Shown in pieces: positions 36,489-44,933 of a stretch of 64,000 nt of DNA. The DNA comes from Ruegeria sp. ANG-R. GTDB taxonomy: Bacteria > Pseudomonadota > Alphaproteobacteria > Rhodobacterales > Rhodobacteraceae. Location of the stretch: the NCBI RefSeq assembly GCF_000813985.1, contig NZ_JWLJ01000001.1, forward strand, positions 1,290,453-1,354,452, read 5' to 3'. The stretch's first letter is position 1; each line of letters starts with the position of its first letter. A model generated the notes under the pieces. It searched no databases. It was not told where the DNA came from and worked only from the letters and a program-made list of their open reading frames with translations. The position numbers and the translations under genes are program-made.

Positions 36489-38234
36489 TTACCGCATCTC
36501 CTGCGCCGGGGTAACGCCAAGAATACCCAAGCCCGCTGAAATCACAACAGAAACGGACCGGGCCAGCGCGATTTTCGACTGGCTTGTGGCAACATCGCCA
36601 TCCTGAATGAACCTCAGCTGGGTTTCTTCATTGCCCTTGTTCCATAAAGCGTGGAAATCCCCTGCAAGTTCATACAGATAGAAGGCAACCCGGTGCGGTT
36701 CGTTGGTACGTGCGGCGATTTCAACCAAGCGTGGCCATTCAGCCAGTTTCTTGGCAACCGTCAGTTCCGAGGTATGGTCGTTCTTGCCCAGATCAGCCCC
36801 GGCGAGCGTCGCATCATCGGTGGCAATACCGGCCTCGGCGGCGCGCCGCAGCACGCTCATGACACGGGCATGGGCATATTGCACGTAGAAAACCGGGTTC
36901 TCACGGCTCTGCTCCAGCACCTTGTCGAAATCGAAATCCAGCGGCGCGTCGTTCTTGCGCGTCAGCATCACGAACCGGGTGACATCAGGCCCGACCTGAT
37001 CGACCACATCGCGCAGGGTGACAAAGTTCCCGGCCCGTTTGGACATCTTGAATGGCTCGCCATTTTTCCACAGTTTCACCAACTGGGTCAGCTTGATATC
37101 CAGCGGCACCTTGCCATCAGACAGCGCGGACACAGCCGCCTTCATCCGCTTGACATAGCCACCATGATCCGCGCCGAACACGTCGATCAGCGCGTCAAAG
37201 CCACGGCTCACCTTATCGTAGTGATAGGCGATATCCGGGGCAAAATAGGTCCACGAGCCGTCCGATTTCTTCACCGGACGGTCGACGTCATCCCCATGCT
37301 CGGTCGATTTGAACAGGGTCTGCTCACGCGGTTCCCAATCCTCGGGCTTTTTGCCTTTTGGCGGTTCCAACACGCCCTCATAGATCAGGCCCTTGTCGGT
37401 CAGCGACTGCAGCGCGGCCTCGATCCGGCCAGTGCCATAGAGGGATTTCTCCGAGAAGAACACGTCCATCTCGACGCCCAGCGCTTTCAGGTCGGCGCGG
37501 ATCAGGTCCATCATCGCGTCGGTCGAAAACTCGCGCAGGTCTTCCAGCCATTCGGCCTCAGGCTTGTCGATCAGGCTGTCACCGTATTTCTCTTTCAGCG
37601 CCTCACCGATCGGGATCAGGTAGTCGCCCGGATAGAGCCCCTCGGCAATCTCGGGGCTCAGCCCATTGGCCTCGCGATACCGCTCATAAGCGGACCGTGC
37701 CAGCACATCCACCTGCGCGCCGCCATCGTTGATGTAGTACTCGCGCGTTACGTCATGGCCCGAATAGGCCAGCAGGCTCGCCAGAGCGTCCCCGAACACA
37801 GCCCCCCGCGTATGGCCCACATGTAGCGGACCGGTCGGATTGGCCGAGACATACTCCACGTTAACTTTCTGGCCCTGCCCCATGGTTGAACGGCCATAGT
37901 CGGTACCCTGCCCTAGCACCGCTGCAAACACGCCCTGCCACACCGAGGGCGCAAGCCGCAGGTTCAGGAAGCCAGGTCCAGCGACTTCGGCACTTGCGAT
38001 CCGGTCATCCGAAGCCAGTTTTTCTGCCAGGACATCGGCAATGTCGCGCGGTTTCATCTTGGCCGACTTCGCCAGCACCATCGCAGCGTTTGTTGCCATA
38101 TCGCCATGCGCAGCGTCGCGCGGTGGTTCGACCGCTACGTTATCAAAGCTCAGCCCCTCGGGCAGAGCGCCCTCGGACTGCATCTGCGCCAGCGAGTCGA
38201 GTACGAGGCCGCGGATCTCGGAAAACAGGTTCAT
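36489..38234 (-). CDS. argS: Arginyl-tRNA synthetase
   Basis: A 581-residue class I synthetase. The HIGH-like HVGH lies in [14 protein letters not shown], and the KMSKS-like KMSKR in [13 protein letters not shown]. The N-terminal Add-1 domain ([17 protein letters not shown]) and C-terminal anticodon-binding domain ([16 protein letters not shown]) are complete. The start at 38234 (MNLFSEIRG) is chosen over a longer frame. It is the first gene of the argS-SPOR-nagZ-scpA-scpB operon. Confidence 0.97.
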   Translation of the reverse strand: MNLFSEIRGLVLDSLAQMQSEGALPEGLSFDNVAVEPPRDAAHGDMATNAAMVLAKSAKMKPRDIADVLAEKLASDDRIASAEVAGPGFLNLRLAPSVWQGVFAAVLGQGTDYGRSTMGQGQKVNVEYVSANPTGPLHVGHTRGAVFGDALASLLAYSGHDVTREYYINDGGAQVDVLARSAYERYREANGLSPEIAEGLYPGDYLIPIGEALKEKYGDSLIDKPEAEWLEDLREFSTDAMMDLIRADLKALGVEMDVFFSEKSLYGTGRIEAALQSLTDKGLIYEGVLEPPKGKKPEDWEPREQTLFKSTEHGDDVDRPVKKSDGSWTYFAPDIAYHYDKVSRGFDALIDVFGADHGGYVKRMKAAVSALSDGKVPLDIKLTQLVKLWKNGEPFKMSKRAGNFVTLRDVVDQVGPDVTRFVMLTRKNDAPLDFDFDKVLEQSRENPVFYVQYAHARVMSVLRRAAEAGIATDDATLAGADLGKNDHTSELTVAKKLAEWPRLVEIAARTNEPHRVAFYLYELAGDFHALWNKGNEETQLRFIQDGDVATSQSKIALARSVSVVISAGLGILGVTPAQEMR

Positions 38235-38365
38235 TTCGGATGTCCTTATGCTTGCCCGGCGGTTTACCACGCAAAGCAGCAAGGTCAATGCAAGCACGCA
38301 GTTTAGGCTTGGAATAGCCATAAACGGGGCTAGTGTCACAAAAACTGCCAACCGGAGACCGATCT

Positions 38366-38917
38366 ATGCGCCTTGCCCTGCCCCTTGCCTTTGTCCTGAC
38401 CACGTCTTTGCCAGCCTGGGCCGAGATGCCTGAGCCGCAGGGTCATGTCCTTCTTACATTGGGTGGAGCTGTGACAGAAACAAACCTGCCCGCTCGGGAC
38501 GAAGGCGACGGCGGTCTGCTGGGTTATCTCGAAGTCCAGCACTCTGGCGCAGCCGGGTTTGATGCTGCCATGCTTGATCGGCTGGAGCAGGTCGAGATTA
38601 CAATCCCTTACGGCCCCGAAGGCAATCAACGCGATATTGCCTTTTCCGGCCCTCGCCTGTCGGACCTGATGATCATGGCCGGCGCCGAGGGGAAAACCGC
38701 AAAACCCATGGCGATGGATGGGTATCAGTCCGAAATTCCCTGGAACAGCATCGCGGCGCACCAACCCATCGTCGCGACCCACGCGGATGGCAGCCCGATG
38801 GGTATTGGCGGCTATGGCCCAACGATGATCGTTTTCCCTCCGGCTGACGATCCGGAACTGGCGCAGGAACAATCCGGCCAACAGGTCTGGGCGCTGGCAT
38901 ATATCGGGGTCGAGTGA
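38366..38917 (+). CDS. Periplasmic sulfite-oxidase-like (molybdopterin-binding fold) small protein
   Basis: A 183-residue protein with a signal peptide (MRLALPLAFVLTTSLPAWA). The body has the pattern of the oxidoreductase molybdopterin-binding (SUOX-like) fold: PRLSDLMIMAGAEGKTAKPMAMDGYQ, EIPWNSIAAHQPIVATHADG, GGYGPTMIVFPPAD. The cysteine ligand of true sulfite oxidases is not visible, so it may bind no cofactor or a different ligand. Divergent from argS. Its stop abuts the convergent dgt gene without a gap. Confidence 0.7.
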   Translation: MRLALPLAFVLTTSLPAWAEMPEPQGHVLLTLGGAVTETNLPARDEGDGGLLGYLEVQHSGAAGFDAAMLDRLEQVEITIPYGPEGNQRDIAFSGPRLSDLMIMAGAEGKTAKPMAMDGYQSEIPWNSIAAHQPIVATHADGSPMGIGGYGPTMIVFPPADDPELAQEQSGQQVWALAYIGVE

Positions 38918-40090
38918 TTACCCGCCCGTCAGCCTTTTGTGATCCTGCAGGGCGAACCGGTCGGTCATTCCGGCGATATAATCCGAGACAATCCGCGCCA
39001 ACGCCGTCTTGTCACGTGCGGCCTCGATATCGCCGTGCCAGCGTGCAGGCATCTGCCTGGGGTCGTTGAGATAGATCGGGAACAGGTCTTCCACGACCGC
39101 ACCGACCTCGGCCCGAACCGCCATGACGCTGGGCGCGCGGTACATCCGGGCGAAGAGAAAGCCACGGATCTCCTTAAGCTGTGCCCAAAGACCGGTCGAG
39201 AACTGGATCACGGGATAGCCAAGATGCCGGATGTCTTCGACGGATTGCGCGCCTGAACCGGCAATCCGCGCGCGTGAGGTGTCGATCACGTCCGACACCA
39301 TGACGCCGAAGACACGCCGCAAGGCTTCGTGCCTGCGGCGGTACGGGTCCAGACCGGGATACTTGCGGTCTACCTCAGCATAACACTCACCGACGACGGG
39401 TAATTCCTGGATTTCGCTATCCGAGAATAGGTCCGCCCGCAGCCCATCCAGCAGATCGTGGTTGTTATACGCGATATCATCGGACAGTGCGGCCACCTGC
39501 GCCTCGGCGCTGGCATGGGTGTGCAGTTCCAGATCGAAACCCGCGTTGCACTCGGCCAGCGCCCAGGGCAACGCACCAGTGACCGGCCCGTTATGCTTGG
39601 CAATCCCTTCGAGGCACTCCCATGTCAGGTTGCAGCCATCGAACTCGGCGTAGTGCCGCTCGAGCCTTGTGACGATACGGATGGCCTGAGCGTTGTGGTC
39701 AAAGCCGCCATAGGGCGCCATCAACGCGTGCAGCGCATCCTCGCCGGTATGCCCAAACGGCGTATGTCCAAGGTCGTGCGCCAACGCGACCGCCTCTGTC
39801 AGTTCGCCGTTCAAACCCAAAGCACCGGCAATCGTCCGCGCCACCTGTGCCACCTCGATGGAATGTGTCAGGCGGGTCCGGTAACTATCACCTTCGTGCT
39901 CAACAAAAACCTGTGTCTTATGTTTGAGCCGCCGGAACGCACTGGCATGAATAATCCTGTCCCGGTCGCGCTGAAAGCATGACCGGAAACTGCTTTCCTC
40001 CTCAGGCACAAGCCGCCCTCTTGCGCGGCCTGGGTCCGAGGCAAAACCCGCTCTGTCCAAAGGTCTTGTCCTTGTCGCCTGTCCTTGCAC
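38918..40090 (-). CDS. dgt: dGTP triphosphohydrolase-like (HD domain) protein
   Basis: A 390-residue HD-superfamily enzyme of the Dgt type-2 group that hydrolyses dNTPs to deoxynucleosides and triphosphate. The metal-binding set is visible: RTRLTHSIEVAQVARTI, LAHDLGHTPFGHTGE and the distal Asp in SDDIAYNNHD. FRSCFQRDRDRIIHASAFRRL is another signature. The start is a GTG at 40090. It is divergent from the iron-sulphur carrier gene. Confidence 0.93.
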   Translation of the reverse strand: MQGQATRTRPLDRAGFASDPGRARGRLVPEEESSFRSCFQRDRDRIIHASAFRRLKHKTQVFVEHEGDSYRTRLTHSIEVAQVARTIAGALGLNGELTEAVALAHDLGHTPFGHTGEDALHALMAPYGGFDHNAQAIRIVTRLERHYAEFDGCNLTWECLEGIAKHNGPVTGALPWALAECNAGFDLELHTHASAEAQVAALSDDIAYNNHDLLDGLRADLFSDSEIQELPVVGECYAEVDRKYPGLDPYRRRHEALRRVFGVMVSDVIDTSRARIAGSGAQSVEDIRHLGYPVIQFSTGLWAQLKEIRGFLFARMYRAPSVMAVRAEVGAVVEDLFPIYLNDPRQMPARWHGDIEAARDKTALARIVSDYIAGMTDRFALQDHKRLTGG

Positions 40091-40100
40091 TTTCTATATT
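40072..40100 (+). promoter_or_regulatory. Promoter candidate for the ErpA/IscA-type gene
   Basis: TTGTCG (40072-40077) and TATATT (40095-40100) are separated by 17 bases, and the start codon follows 36 bases later with TTGGAG as ribosome binding site. A sigma-70-type promoter. The divergent dgt start codon (40090) overlaps it. Confidence 0.5.
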
Positions 40101-40136
40101 GTAAGGCGTAAAGGAAATAAACCTTTGGAGCCCGGC

Positions 40137-40460
40137 ATGAATCTGCCCCCAACAGTCACAGAACGCGCCTTTGAACGCCTGGCTGAGATCGGCGCTGCGG
40201 ATCAGGGCCAGGCCCTGCGTGTTGCAGTTGAAGGCGGCGGATGTTCCGGTTTTCAATACGAAGTCGCGCTGGATGAGCCGAAAGAAGACGACCTGATACT
40301 GGAAGGTAAAGGCCAGAAAGTCATCGTCGACTCGATCTCTTTGCCATTCTTGGAAAACGCGGTGATTGATTTTACGCAGGAACTGATCGGAGCACGGTTT
40401 GTGATACAGAACCCCAATGCCACCTCTTCCTGCGGATGCGGCACGTCATTCTCAATGTAG
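40137..40460 (+). CDS. erpA: A-type iron-sulphur cluster carrier (ErpA/IscA-like)
   Basis: A 107-residue HesB/IscA-family protein with the three cluster-binding cysteines: GGGCSGFQY in the middle and SSCGCGTSFSM at the C-terminus. It delivers Fe-S clusters to apo-proteins. The start is the ATG at 40137, seven bases after TTGGAG. It stands alone, without isc or suf genes, which favours ErpA over IscA. Its stop is followed directly by the hairpin plus GCCAGATGAAG element. Confidence 0.88.
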   Translation: MNLPPTVTERAFERLAEIGAADQGQALRVAVEGGGCSGFQYEVALDEPKEDDLILEGKGQKVIVDSISLPFLENAVIDFTQELIGARFVIQNPNATSSCGCGTSFSM

Positions 40461-40513
40461 CCAAGGTGGGGGCTTTGCCCCCACACCCCCAGGATATTTT
40501 CAGCCAGATGAAG
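40461..40513 (+). repeat. Stop-proximal hairpin plus GCCAGATGAAG element, copy 2
   Basis: Directly after the erpA stop: GTGGGGGC-TTT-GCCCCCAC hairpin, ACCCCC, AGGATATTTTCA, GCCAGATGAAG (ending 40513). A second hairpin (GCTCTCTG/CAGAGAGC) follows at about 40521-40549. Confidence 0.75.
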
Positions 40514-40624
40514 AGGGGTCCGCTCTCTGACTCTAAAAGCCAGAGAGCTTCACTTGGCGCGGTCATCGGCGTCCCCGCCTGTACCGCTCGATCAGTTTTC
40601 AATAATATGGTTAAAGATCCGTTT

Positions 40625-40676
40625 CTTCATCTGGCTAAGAACATCCCGGAGCGCGAGGCAAAGCCTCGCAAACCCG
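40625..40676 (-). repeat. Hairpin plus GCCAGATGAAG element, inverted copy 3
   Basis: On the minus strand: GCGAGGC-TTT-GCCTCGC hairpin, GCTCCGGGATGTTCTTA, GCCAGATGAAG (ending at 40625). It faces copy 2 across about 110 bases, upstream of xthA. No minus-strand gene ends here, unlike the other copies. Confidence 0.7.
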
Positions 40677-40740
40677 TTCTGTTCCTTGCCGTTGGGTGTA
40701 TTCTGCGCGATAGGTGGCCAATGGCACCGGAGGATCGCGC

Positions 40741-41520
40741 ATGAAAATCGCCACATTCAACATCAATGGCATCAAGGCTCGGGCCGAAGCGCTGCCACGC
40801 TGGCTTGATGAGGCGCAGCCGGATGTTGCGCTGTTGCAGGAAATCAAATCGATCGACGAAAATTTCCCGCGCGAGATGTTCGAAGAACGTGGGTATAACG
40901 TCGAAACCCATGGACAAAAGAGTTTCAACGGCGTCGCGATCCTGTCGAAACTGCCGCTTGAAGATGTCTCCCGAGGGTTGCCGGGTGATGACACGGATGA
41001 GCAGGCGCGCTGGATTGAAGCGACGGTCATAGGGAAGCAGGCGCTGCGTATTTGCGGGCTCTACCTGCCCAATGGCAATCCGGTTCCGGGTCCGAAATAC
41101 GACTATAAACTCGCCTGGATGGAGCGTCTTTATGATCGTGCGCGCGATTTGCTCGCGTCCGAGGAGCCCGCACTTATGGCGGGGGACTACAACATCATTC
41201 CGCAGGCCGAAGATGCAAAACGACCAGACGCCTGGCGCGAGGATGCGCTGTTTCGACCCGAAAGCCGTGCGGCGTTTCGGAAAATCCTGAATCTGGGGTT
41301 CACGGAAGCGTTCCGCGCTCGCACGCAAGGACCGGGGCACTATTCATTCTGGGATTATCAGGCGGGTGCGTGGAACCGAAATGACGGAATTCGCATTGAT
41401 CACTTCCTGTTGACCCCGCAGGCCGCCGACCTGATGCGTGATTGCCGGATTGATAGCGAAATTCGAGGGCACGAGAAACCATCAGACCATGTACCGGTCT
41501 GGGTCGACCTCGATCTGTGA
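40741..41520 (+). CDS. xthA: Exodeoxyribonuclease III
   Basis: A 259-residue EEP-fold AP endonuclease/3' exonuclease of base-excision repair. MKIATFNINGIKAR (metal-binding Asn), LLQEIKSID (metal-binding Glu), AGDYNIIPQAED (Asp, Asn) and the C-terminal SDHVPVWVDL (His) are all present. The start is the ATG at 40741; the longer frame adds nine residues. It abuts the convergent FAD monooxygenase gene (4 bases). Confidence 0.95.
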   Translation: MKIATFNINGIKARAEALPRWLDEAQPDVALLQEIKSIDENFPREMFEERGYNVETHGQKSFNGVAILSKLPLEDVSRGLPGDDTDEQARWIEATVIGKQALRICGLYLPNGNPVPGPKYDYKLAWMERLYDRARDLLASEEPALMAGDYNIIPQAEDAKRPDAWREDALFRPESRAAFRKILNLGFTEAFRARTQGPGHYSFWDYQAGAWNRNDGIRIDHFLLTPQAADLMRDCRIDSEIRGHEKPSDHVPVWVDLDL

Positions 41521-41524
41521 GGTT

Positions 41525-42676
41525 TCAGGCTGTCGCGTCGTAACTGTAGATCCATTCGTACCGCCGCGCCAATCGTGGGCCGATGGCCATCAAAGCGGCC
41601 TGCGCTGCGAACCTCATAGGACCACGCAGGTGGAAGTTGCGCGCATTTGCTCCGGCGGCTGCAACCACCTGTCGGGCGCGGGGACGCCGGGCGGCCTCAT
41701 ACGCTGCCAATGCGCGGGTCACGCCAGAATGATCCTGAAGTGAGCGGATCAAAATCCAAGCATCTTCCAGCGCAAGACAAGCGCCCTGTGCCATGAAGGG
41801 TAACGTCGGGTGGGCCGCGTCCCCCAACAAAGCCAGCCGTCCGTTTTGCCATTTCTGCGCCACTGGCCGCAGGAACAAGGCCCACAGGTGTACGTCTTCA
41901 ACCTTTGAAAGAATGTCGCGCACCGGCCCGCCAAAATCTGCGAACCGGGTTCGCAGATCATCTGGATCGCCCTGACGCCGCCAGCCCTCCTCCTGCCAAT
42001 CGGAACGCTCTTCGATCGCCACGATGTTCATCAGGCTCTGATCCCGCAGAGGATAGGAGACAACATGCCGTCCCGGCCCCATCGTCAGAGAAGCACGTGG
42101 TACATCCTCTTGATGCTCCCAAGGGATCGTTGCGCGCCAGGCGACCTGATGGGTGAACTCAGGTGCCTCGGCCCCGTTCAGGATCGGGCGGATTGCGCTG
42201 CGTCCGCCATCTGCCGCGATTGCACATTCGGCACGCAGCCGCTCACCGTTCTGCAGAACGATTTCCGCTTCGCCCGGGTGTTTGCGGACTTTTTCCACAC
42301 GCGCGCCCAACCGAACATCTACGCCGGCACGCAAGGCGGCCTGATGCAGCAGATCCAGCAGATCGGCACGATGATAGTAATAGGTCGGCCCCACCGCGGG
42401 GGGGGCGATCCGGCTGATGACCCGCCCCTTTCGGTAGTCGCGCAAAACAGTTCCGCCAGAGAGCTGGCCCGCCTCAGGTACGTCACTTGCAACACCCAGT
42501 GCGCGCAGAACGGCCATCCCGTTGGCGCTGATCTGCAATCCGGCACCGACTTCGGTCAGAGCGGGCGCCTGTTCAAGTACGGTCACCCTGCCGCCACGAG
42601 TGCGCAGCGCCAGCGCCGCCGCCAAACCGCCGAGGCCACCACCGATGACACAGAATTTCAGCCCATTGATATTCAT
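41525..42676 (-). CDS. FAD-dependent aromatic monooxygenase (salicylate hydroxylase-like)
   Basis: A 383-residue group A flavoprotein monooxygenase. FCVIGGGLGGLAAALALR (GxGxxG), the DG-type segment AIAADGGRSAIRP and LLGDAAHPTLPFMAQGACLALEDAW (FAD-binding GD motif) are all in place. Relatives hydroxylate salicylate, 3-hydroxybenzoate or 6-hydroxynicotinate with NAD(P)H and O2. No ring-cleavage or transport genes are nearby to name the substrate. The start is the ATG at 42676 (MNINGLKFC). It lies downstream of the dksA terminator and so has its own promoter. Confidence 0.9.
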   Translation of the reverse strand: MNINGLKFCVIGGGLGGLAAALALRTRGGRVTVLEQAPALTEVGAGLQISANGMAVLRALGVASDVPEAGQLSGGTVLRDYRKGRVISRIAPPAVGPTYYYHRADLLDLLHQAALRAGVDVRLGARVEKVRKHPGEAEIVLQNGERLRAECAIAADGGRSAIRPILNGAEAPEFTHQVAWRATIPWEHQEDVPRASLTMGPGRHVVSYPLRDQSLMNIVAIEERSDWQEEGWRRQGDPDDLRTRFADFGGPVRDILSKVEDVHLWALFLRPVAQKWQNGRLALLGDAAHPTLPFMAQGACLALEDAWILIRSLQDHSGVTRALAAYEAARRPRARQVVAAAGANARNFHLRGPMRFAAQAALMAIGPRLARRYEWIYSYDATA

Positions 42677-42692
42677 GGCACTGCCATAACGC

Positions 42693-42721
42693 AAAAACGC
42701 CGGGGCGACAGGCCCCGGCGT
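42693..42721 (-). terminator. Rho-independent terminator of dksA
   Basis: On the minus strand ACGCCGGGG (42721-42713) pairs with CCCCGGCGT (42705-42697) around a 7-base loop, followed by five T residues. It ends the dksA transcript before the FAD monooxygenase gene. Confidence 0.9.
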
Positions 42722-42748
42722 CATTGTTTTATCGTGATTTTCCAGCGA

Positions 42749-43171
42749 TCAATCGTCGCGGTGGACCTTTTCGCGGCGCTCGTGACGTTCTTGCGCCTCC
42801 AGCGTCATAGTCGCGATCGGACGTGCATCCAGACGCTTGAGCGAGATCGGATCACCGGTTTTCTCACAATACCCGTACTCACCCTCGTCGATCCGGCGCA
42901 GGGCCGAGTCGATCTTGGCGACCAGCTTGCGCTGGCGATCCCGGGTGCGCAGTTCCAGCGCACGGTCGGTCTCTTCGCTTGCGCGGTCGGCGACATCGGG
43001 AATGTTACGGGTGTTGTCCTGCAGACCTTCGATCGTGTCCCGGCTGCCTGCGAGTAGTTCTGTCTTCCAATCCATCAGCTTGCGGCGAAAATACTCAAGC
43101 TGTCGATCATTCATGAAAGGTTCATCTTCGGCCGGGCGATAATCTTCCGGCAGAAAAACTTCCTGCTTCAT
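42749..43171 (-). CDS. dksA: RNA polymerase-binding regulator DksA, cysteine-poor type
   Basis: A 140-residue DksA. The coiled coil and its tip are conserved (IPDVADRAS; tip Asp59, Asp62, Ala64), so the RNA polymerase secondary-channel activity with ppGpp should be intact. In the zinc-finger region only Cys102 remains (YGYCEKTGDPISLKRLDARP); the other three cysteine positions hold Thr, Thr and Ala, so zinc cannot be bound in the usual way. The start is the ATG at 43171 (MKQEVFLPEDY) with GGGAGC upstream; an in-frame ATG at 43225 would add 18 residues. Confidence 0.93.
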   Translation of the reverse strand: MKQEVFLPEDYRPAEDEPFMNDRQLEYFRRKLMDWKTELLAGSRDTIEGLQDNTRNIPDVADRASEETDRALELRTRDRQRKLVAKIDSALRRIDEGEYGYCEKTGDPISLKRLDARPIATMTLEAQERHERREKVHRDD

Positions 43172-43547
43172 ATTTGCTCCCTCGGTATGGCCTGAAACGT
43201 CGGTCGCTGTTGTATTACCTGACATTCGGCACCCCCTTCTGCGGAGCGTGTATCCGACGGCGCTGAGATTGTCACTACACAAACGTGCCGCTCGTCGCCG
43301 CGTCACTCCGCCTGCTCTAACATTGAGACTCATAACAACAAAACCTTGTTTTTCTGTGGTTAACGCAAGGCAATTTTCAGGCAACCTCAACCAACGAGGT
43401 ATCTCATCCCGGACGAATCGCCCGAACGGGGCCGGACTCTGGCCAGAATTCACCGATTTACGACGCAGCGGCCCCGCTTGTAAAAAAGGTTGCCCCTCTG
43501 TAACCCGTGCAAAGCAAACCCAGCCCGCACATCACATGAGGGGTCCC
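43172..43547. other. Long regulatory gap between dksA and moxR
   Basis: About 375 bases between divergent genes. Long frames cross it on both strands but none has protein-like composition or a family match. It must contain the dksA and moxR promoters; the AT-rich piece near 43322-43370 is the likeliest site. I cannot place -35/-10 boxes with confidence. Confidence 0.5.
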
Positions 43548-44393
43548 ATGACCGCACGTTTTCAAGGCACCGCAGAATATGTTGCCACCGACGATCTGAA
43601 CATTGCCGTGAACGCCGCCGTCACGCTGGAACGCCCGCTGCTGGTCAAGGGCGAGCCCGGAACCGGCAAGACCGAGCTGGCCAAGCAGGTCGCCGGCGCG
43701 TTGGGGCTGACGATGATCGAATGGAATGTGAAATCCACAACGCGTGCGCAGCAGGGCCTCTATGAATACGATGCGGTCAGCCGTCTGCGCGACAGCCAGC
43801 TTGGCGATGAGCGCGTGCATGACGTCTCGAACTACATCCGCAAGGGTAAACTGTGGCAGGCGTTTGACGCCGATGAGAAGGTCGTTCTGCTGATCGACGA
43901 GATCGACAAGGCGGATATCGAGTTTCCCAACGACCTCTTGCAGGAACTCGATAAGATGGAGTTCCACGTCTACGAAACGGGTGAGACCATCCGGGCCAAG
44001 CACCGCCCGATCGTGATCATCACCTCGAACAACGAAAAAGAATTGCCCGATGCGTTCCTGCGCCGCTGCTTCTTCCACTATATCCGTTTCCCGGATGAGG
44101 CCACGATGCGCCGGATCGTCGAGGTGCATCACCCCGGCATCAAAGATGCGCTGCTGACCACCGCACTGACCCAGTTCTACGAAATCCGCGAGACGCAGGG
44201 GTTGAAGAAAAAGCCCTCGACCTCGGAAGTGTTGGACTGGCTGAAGCTGCTCTTGGCCGAGGACCTGAGTGCCGAGGATCTCAAGCGTGGCGGCGTCAAC
44301 GCACTGCCGAAACTGCATGGCGCGCTGCTGAAAAATGAGCAGGACGTGCACCTGTTTGAACGCCTGGCCTTCATGGCGCGCAGTAAGCGGTGA
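43548..44393 (+). CDS. MoxR-type AAA ATPase
   Basis: A 281-residue MoxR/CoxD-like ATPase with Walker A GEPGTGKT (35-42), Walker B VVLLIDEIDKAD (near 112-122), sensor-1 VIITSNNEKELPDAFLRRC and the C-terminal lid. Such proteins remodel or activate partner complexes together with a VWA protein. A CoxE-like VWA protein is encoded 2.1 kb downstream in the same direction (46473). The start is the ATG at 43548, following GAGGGG. Confidence 0.93.
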   Translation: MTARFQGTAEYVATDDLNIAVNAAVTLERPLLVKGEPGTGKTELAKQVAGALGLTMIEWNVKSTTRAQQGLYEYDAVSRLRDSQLGDERVHDVSNYIRKGKLWQAFDADEKVVLLIDEIDKADIEFPNDLLQELDKMEFHVYETGETIRAKHRPIVIITSNNEKELPDAFLRRCFFHYIRFPDEATMRRIVEVHHPGIKDALLTTALTQFYEIRETQGLKKKPSTSEVLDWLKLLLAEDLSAEDLKRGGVNALPKLHGALLKNEQDVHLFERLAFMARSKR

Positions 44394-44483
44394 TCACGGC
44401 TTGTCATCGGTACGGTCGGATGTCAGCATTGCGTTAAAGAATGACCCCGCGCCAACCGGGCCTCCAGAGCAGGAAATCACAGA

Positions 44484-44933
44484 ATGTCTAACGCCCCCAC
44501 AATCCGTCCTTTGCGACCAGAGGACCGGGACCAATGGGCCGAGATGTGGCGCGACTACCTTGCATTTTATGAAACCGAGGTACCGGATTCGACGTATGAA
44601 AGTACCTTCGCACGCCTCTTAGGCAATGATCCGAATGACTTTTCCTGCTTTATCGCAGAACTGGATGAGCGCCTGGTCGGGCTGACCCATTACCTGTTTC
44701 ACCGTCACGCTTGGAAAGAGGAACGGGTCTGCTACCTGCAGGACCTTTATGCCCGCCCTCAGGCACGTGGCACTGGCGTTGGACGCGCGTTGATTCAGGC
44801 TGTTTATGACGAGGCAGACAGGCAAGAGGCGCCCTCGGTCTACTGGCTGACACAGGAAAACAACCATACCGCGCGGAAACTCTATGACCGCATCGGCAAG
44901 TTGTCGCCGTTCCTGAAGTACCAGCGCCCATGA
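44484..44933 (+). CDS. GNAT-family N-acetyltransferase
   Basis: A 149-residue GNAT protein: MSNAPTIRPLRPEDRDQWAEMWRDYL, then LQDLYARPQARGTGVGRALI with the acetyl-CoA-binding R/Q-x-x-G-x-G/A motif (ARGTGVG), and the C-terminal TARKLYDRIGKLSPFLKYQR. The substrate is unknown. Its stop overlaps the start of the DUF2927 gene (ATGATG), so the two are coupled. Confidence 0.9.
   Translation: MSNAPTIRPLRPEDRDQWAEMWRDYLAFYETEVPDSTYESTFARLLGNDPNDFSCFIAELDERLVGLTHYLFHRHAWKEERVCYLQDLYARPQARGTGVGRALIQAVYDEADRQEAPSVYWLTQENNHTARKLYDRIGKLSPFLKYQRP

Noticed and set aside
36651-37826. 391-residue plus-strand frame opposite argS
   Set aside because: Antisense shadow of a certain gene; no domain and no ribosome binding site.
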